From Chiridota heheva (Eukaryota; Echinodermata; Holothuroidea; Apodida; Chiridotidae): a stretch of 64,000 nt of DNA. The notes beneath the pieces were generated by a model. It searched no databases and was not told the origin of the DNA. It saw only the letters and a program-made list of their open reading frames with translations. Each line of letters opens with the position of its first letter. Positions within the stretch are counted from its first letter, which is position 1. This document shows, in pieces, positions 62,585 to 64,000 of this stretch. The position numbers and the translations under genes were made by a program. Location of the stretch: NCBI GenBank assembly GCA_020152595.1, contig JAIGNY010002058.1, positions 283,501 to 347,500 on the forward strand, read 5' to 3'.

Positions 62585-64000
62585 AAGTCTAATGTATGTT
62601 GCTTTGGATATCTGATGTATGTCATTTTGAATGTCTCTTGTATGTTGTAGTTACAGTCTGATGCATGTTGCTTTGGATGTCACATGTATGTTGTTATTGC
62701 AGTCTGATGTATGTTGCTTTGGATATCTGATGTATGTTGCTTTAAATGTCTGATGTATGTTGCTTTGGATGTCTGATGTATGTTGCTTTGGATGTCTGTT
62801 GTATGTTGCTTTGGATGTCTGTTGTATGTTGCTTTAAATGTCTGATGTATGTTGCTTTGGATGTCTGATGTATGTTGCTTTGGATGTCTAATGTATGTTG
62901 CTTTGGATATCTGATGTATGTCATTTTGAATGTCTCTTGTATGTTGTAGTTACAGTCCAATGCATGTTGCTTTGGATGTCTGATGTAGGTTGCATATCTT
63001 ATATATGTTGCTTTGGATTTCTGATGTATGTCATTTTGAATGTCATGTGTATATTGTAGTTGCAGTTTGATGTATGTTGCTTTGGATGCCTGATGTACAG
63101 TATGTTGTTTTGGATATCTGATGTAGGTTGTTTTGGATATCTGATGTATGTTGCTTTGGATATCTGGTGTATGTTGCTTTGGATATCTGATGTATGTTGC
63201 TTTGGATATCTGATGTATGCCATTTTGAATGTCTCTTGTATGTTGTGGTTGCAGTCCGAAGTATGTTGCTTTGGATGCCTGATGTATGTTGCTTTCGATG
63301 TCTCTTGAATGTTGTCATTGCAGTCTGATGCATATTGCTTTGGATGTCTAATGTATTTTACTTTGGATGTCTGATGTATGTTGCTTTAGATATCTGATGT
63401 ATGTTGCTTTGGATGTCTGATGTATTTTACTTTGGATGTCTGATGCATGTTGCTTTAGATATCTGATGTATGTTGCTTTGGATATCAGATGTATGTCATT
63501 TTGAATGTCTCTTGTATGTTGCTTTGGATGTAAGATGTATGTTGCTTCGGATGTCTGATGTATGTTGCTTTAGATGTCTAATGTATGTTACTTTAGATGT
63601 CTGATGCAAGTTGTTTTAAATATCTGATGTATGTTGCTTTGGATATCTGATGTATGCCATTTTGAATGTCTCTTGTATGTTGTGGTTGCAGTCCGAAGTA
63701 TGTGTCTTTGGATGTCTGATGTATGTTGCTTTGGATGTCTGTTGTATGTTGCTTTGGATGTCTGATGTATGTTGCTTTGGATGTCTGATGTACGTGCTTT
63801 GGATGTCTGATTTAGGTTGCTTTGGATGTCTGATGTATGTTGGTTTGGATGTCTGATGTATGTTGCTTTGGATGTCTGATGTATGTTGCTTTGGATATCT
63901 GATGTATGTTGCTTTGGATGTCTGATGTAGGTTGCTTTGGATGTCTGATGTATGTTGCTTTGGATGTCTGTTGTATGTTGCTTTGGATGTCTGATGTAGG
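62585..64000. repeat. 23-bp minisatellite with a 46-50-bp variant block, about 60 copies
   Basis: The unit is TGTTGCTTTGGATGTCTGAT + GTA. At irregular intervals (about 62620, 62920, 63030, 63210, 63490, 63655) a different segment, CATTTTGAATGTCTCTTGTA then TGTTGTAGTTGCAGTC, is interposed. The array mixes two unit types in a higher-order pattern. It continues past the right edge of the window. Confidence 0.95.

Noticed and set aside
1-64000. tRNA, rRNA or small-RNA genes
   Set aside because: No cloverleaf with A/B boxes and no conserved rRNA segment was found by eye. A covariance-model scan would be needed to exclude weak cases.

Overview
The window looks like animal nuclear DNA, probably from an invertebrate. 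It has short exons bounded by GT-AG sites, an L1-like LINE, TTAA-flanked MITEs and a host RhoGEF gene. I cannot fix the phylum. Its dominant property is tandem repetition: by my count about 50 of the 64 kb lies in some 28 minisatellite or microsatellite arrays. Units run from 2 to about 69 bp and the families look unrelated to each other. Nearly all long open frames here are by-products of repeat units whose length divides by three (39, 69, 63, 24, 15, 21 and 27 bp).

Right part (about 46-62 kb), minus strand: the 3' half of a Dbl-family Rho guanine nucleotide exchange factor resembling MCF2L/DBS. The supported exons, in transcript order, are the end of the PH domain (58096-58024), a 32-nt microexon (57294-57263), an acidic Ser-rich linker (55007-54732) and an SH3 domain (51619-51385). 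Their phases agree throughout. Weaker exon candidates lie at 62097-62025, 59512-59458 and 46364-46168 (possibly terminal). Most introns carry their own minisatellite.

Left part (about 2-18 kb), minus strand: short phase-compatible exon candidates that I read as a second gene of unknown product. They lie at 17788-17692, 17576-17534, 14103-14029, 12670-12611, 12482-12399, 12013-11882, the end of the 69-bp array at 4640, and 2417-2317. At three of them (14029, 11882, 2317) the proposed splice donor lies in the first unit of a minisatellite that then fills the intron. At 4640 a 45-copy, 69-bp array stays open in the exon frame and stops at a consensus donor.

Middle part: a 38-bp array split by three TTAA-flanked MITE copies (14.8-15.4 kb), a polypurine G4/triplex-type array (18.3-19.5 kb), and a 5'-truncated LINE whose own ORF2 segment has expanded into 26 tandem copies (20.2-22.85 kb). 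These are followed by a 14.6-kb array of a 63-bp unit (23.0-37.6 kb) and a 5.5-kb array of a 24-bp unit (38.55-44.0 kb).

No rRNA, tRNA, CRISPR array or prokaryotic gene was seen. The exon calls rest on reading frame, splice consensus and phase only. No expression or homology search could be run.
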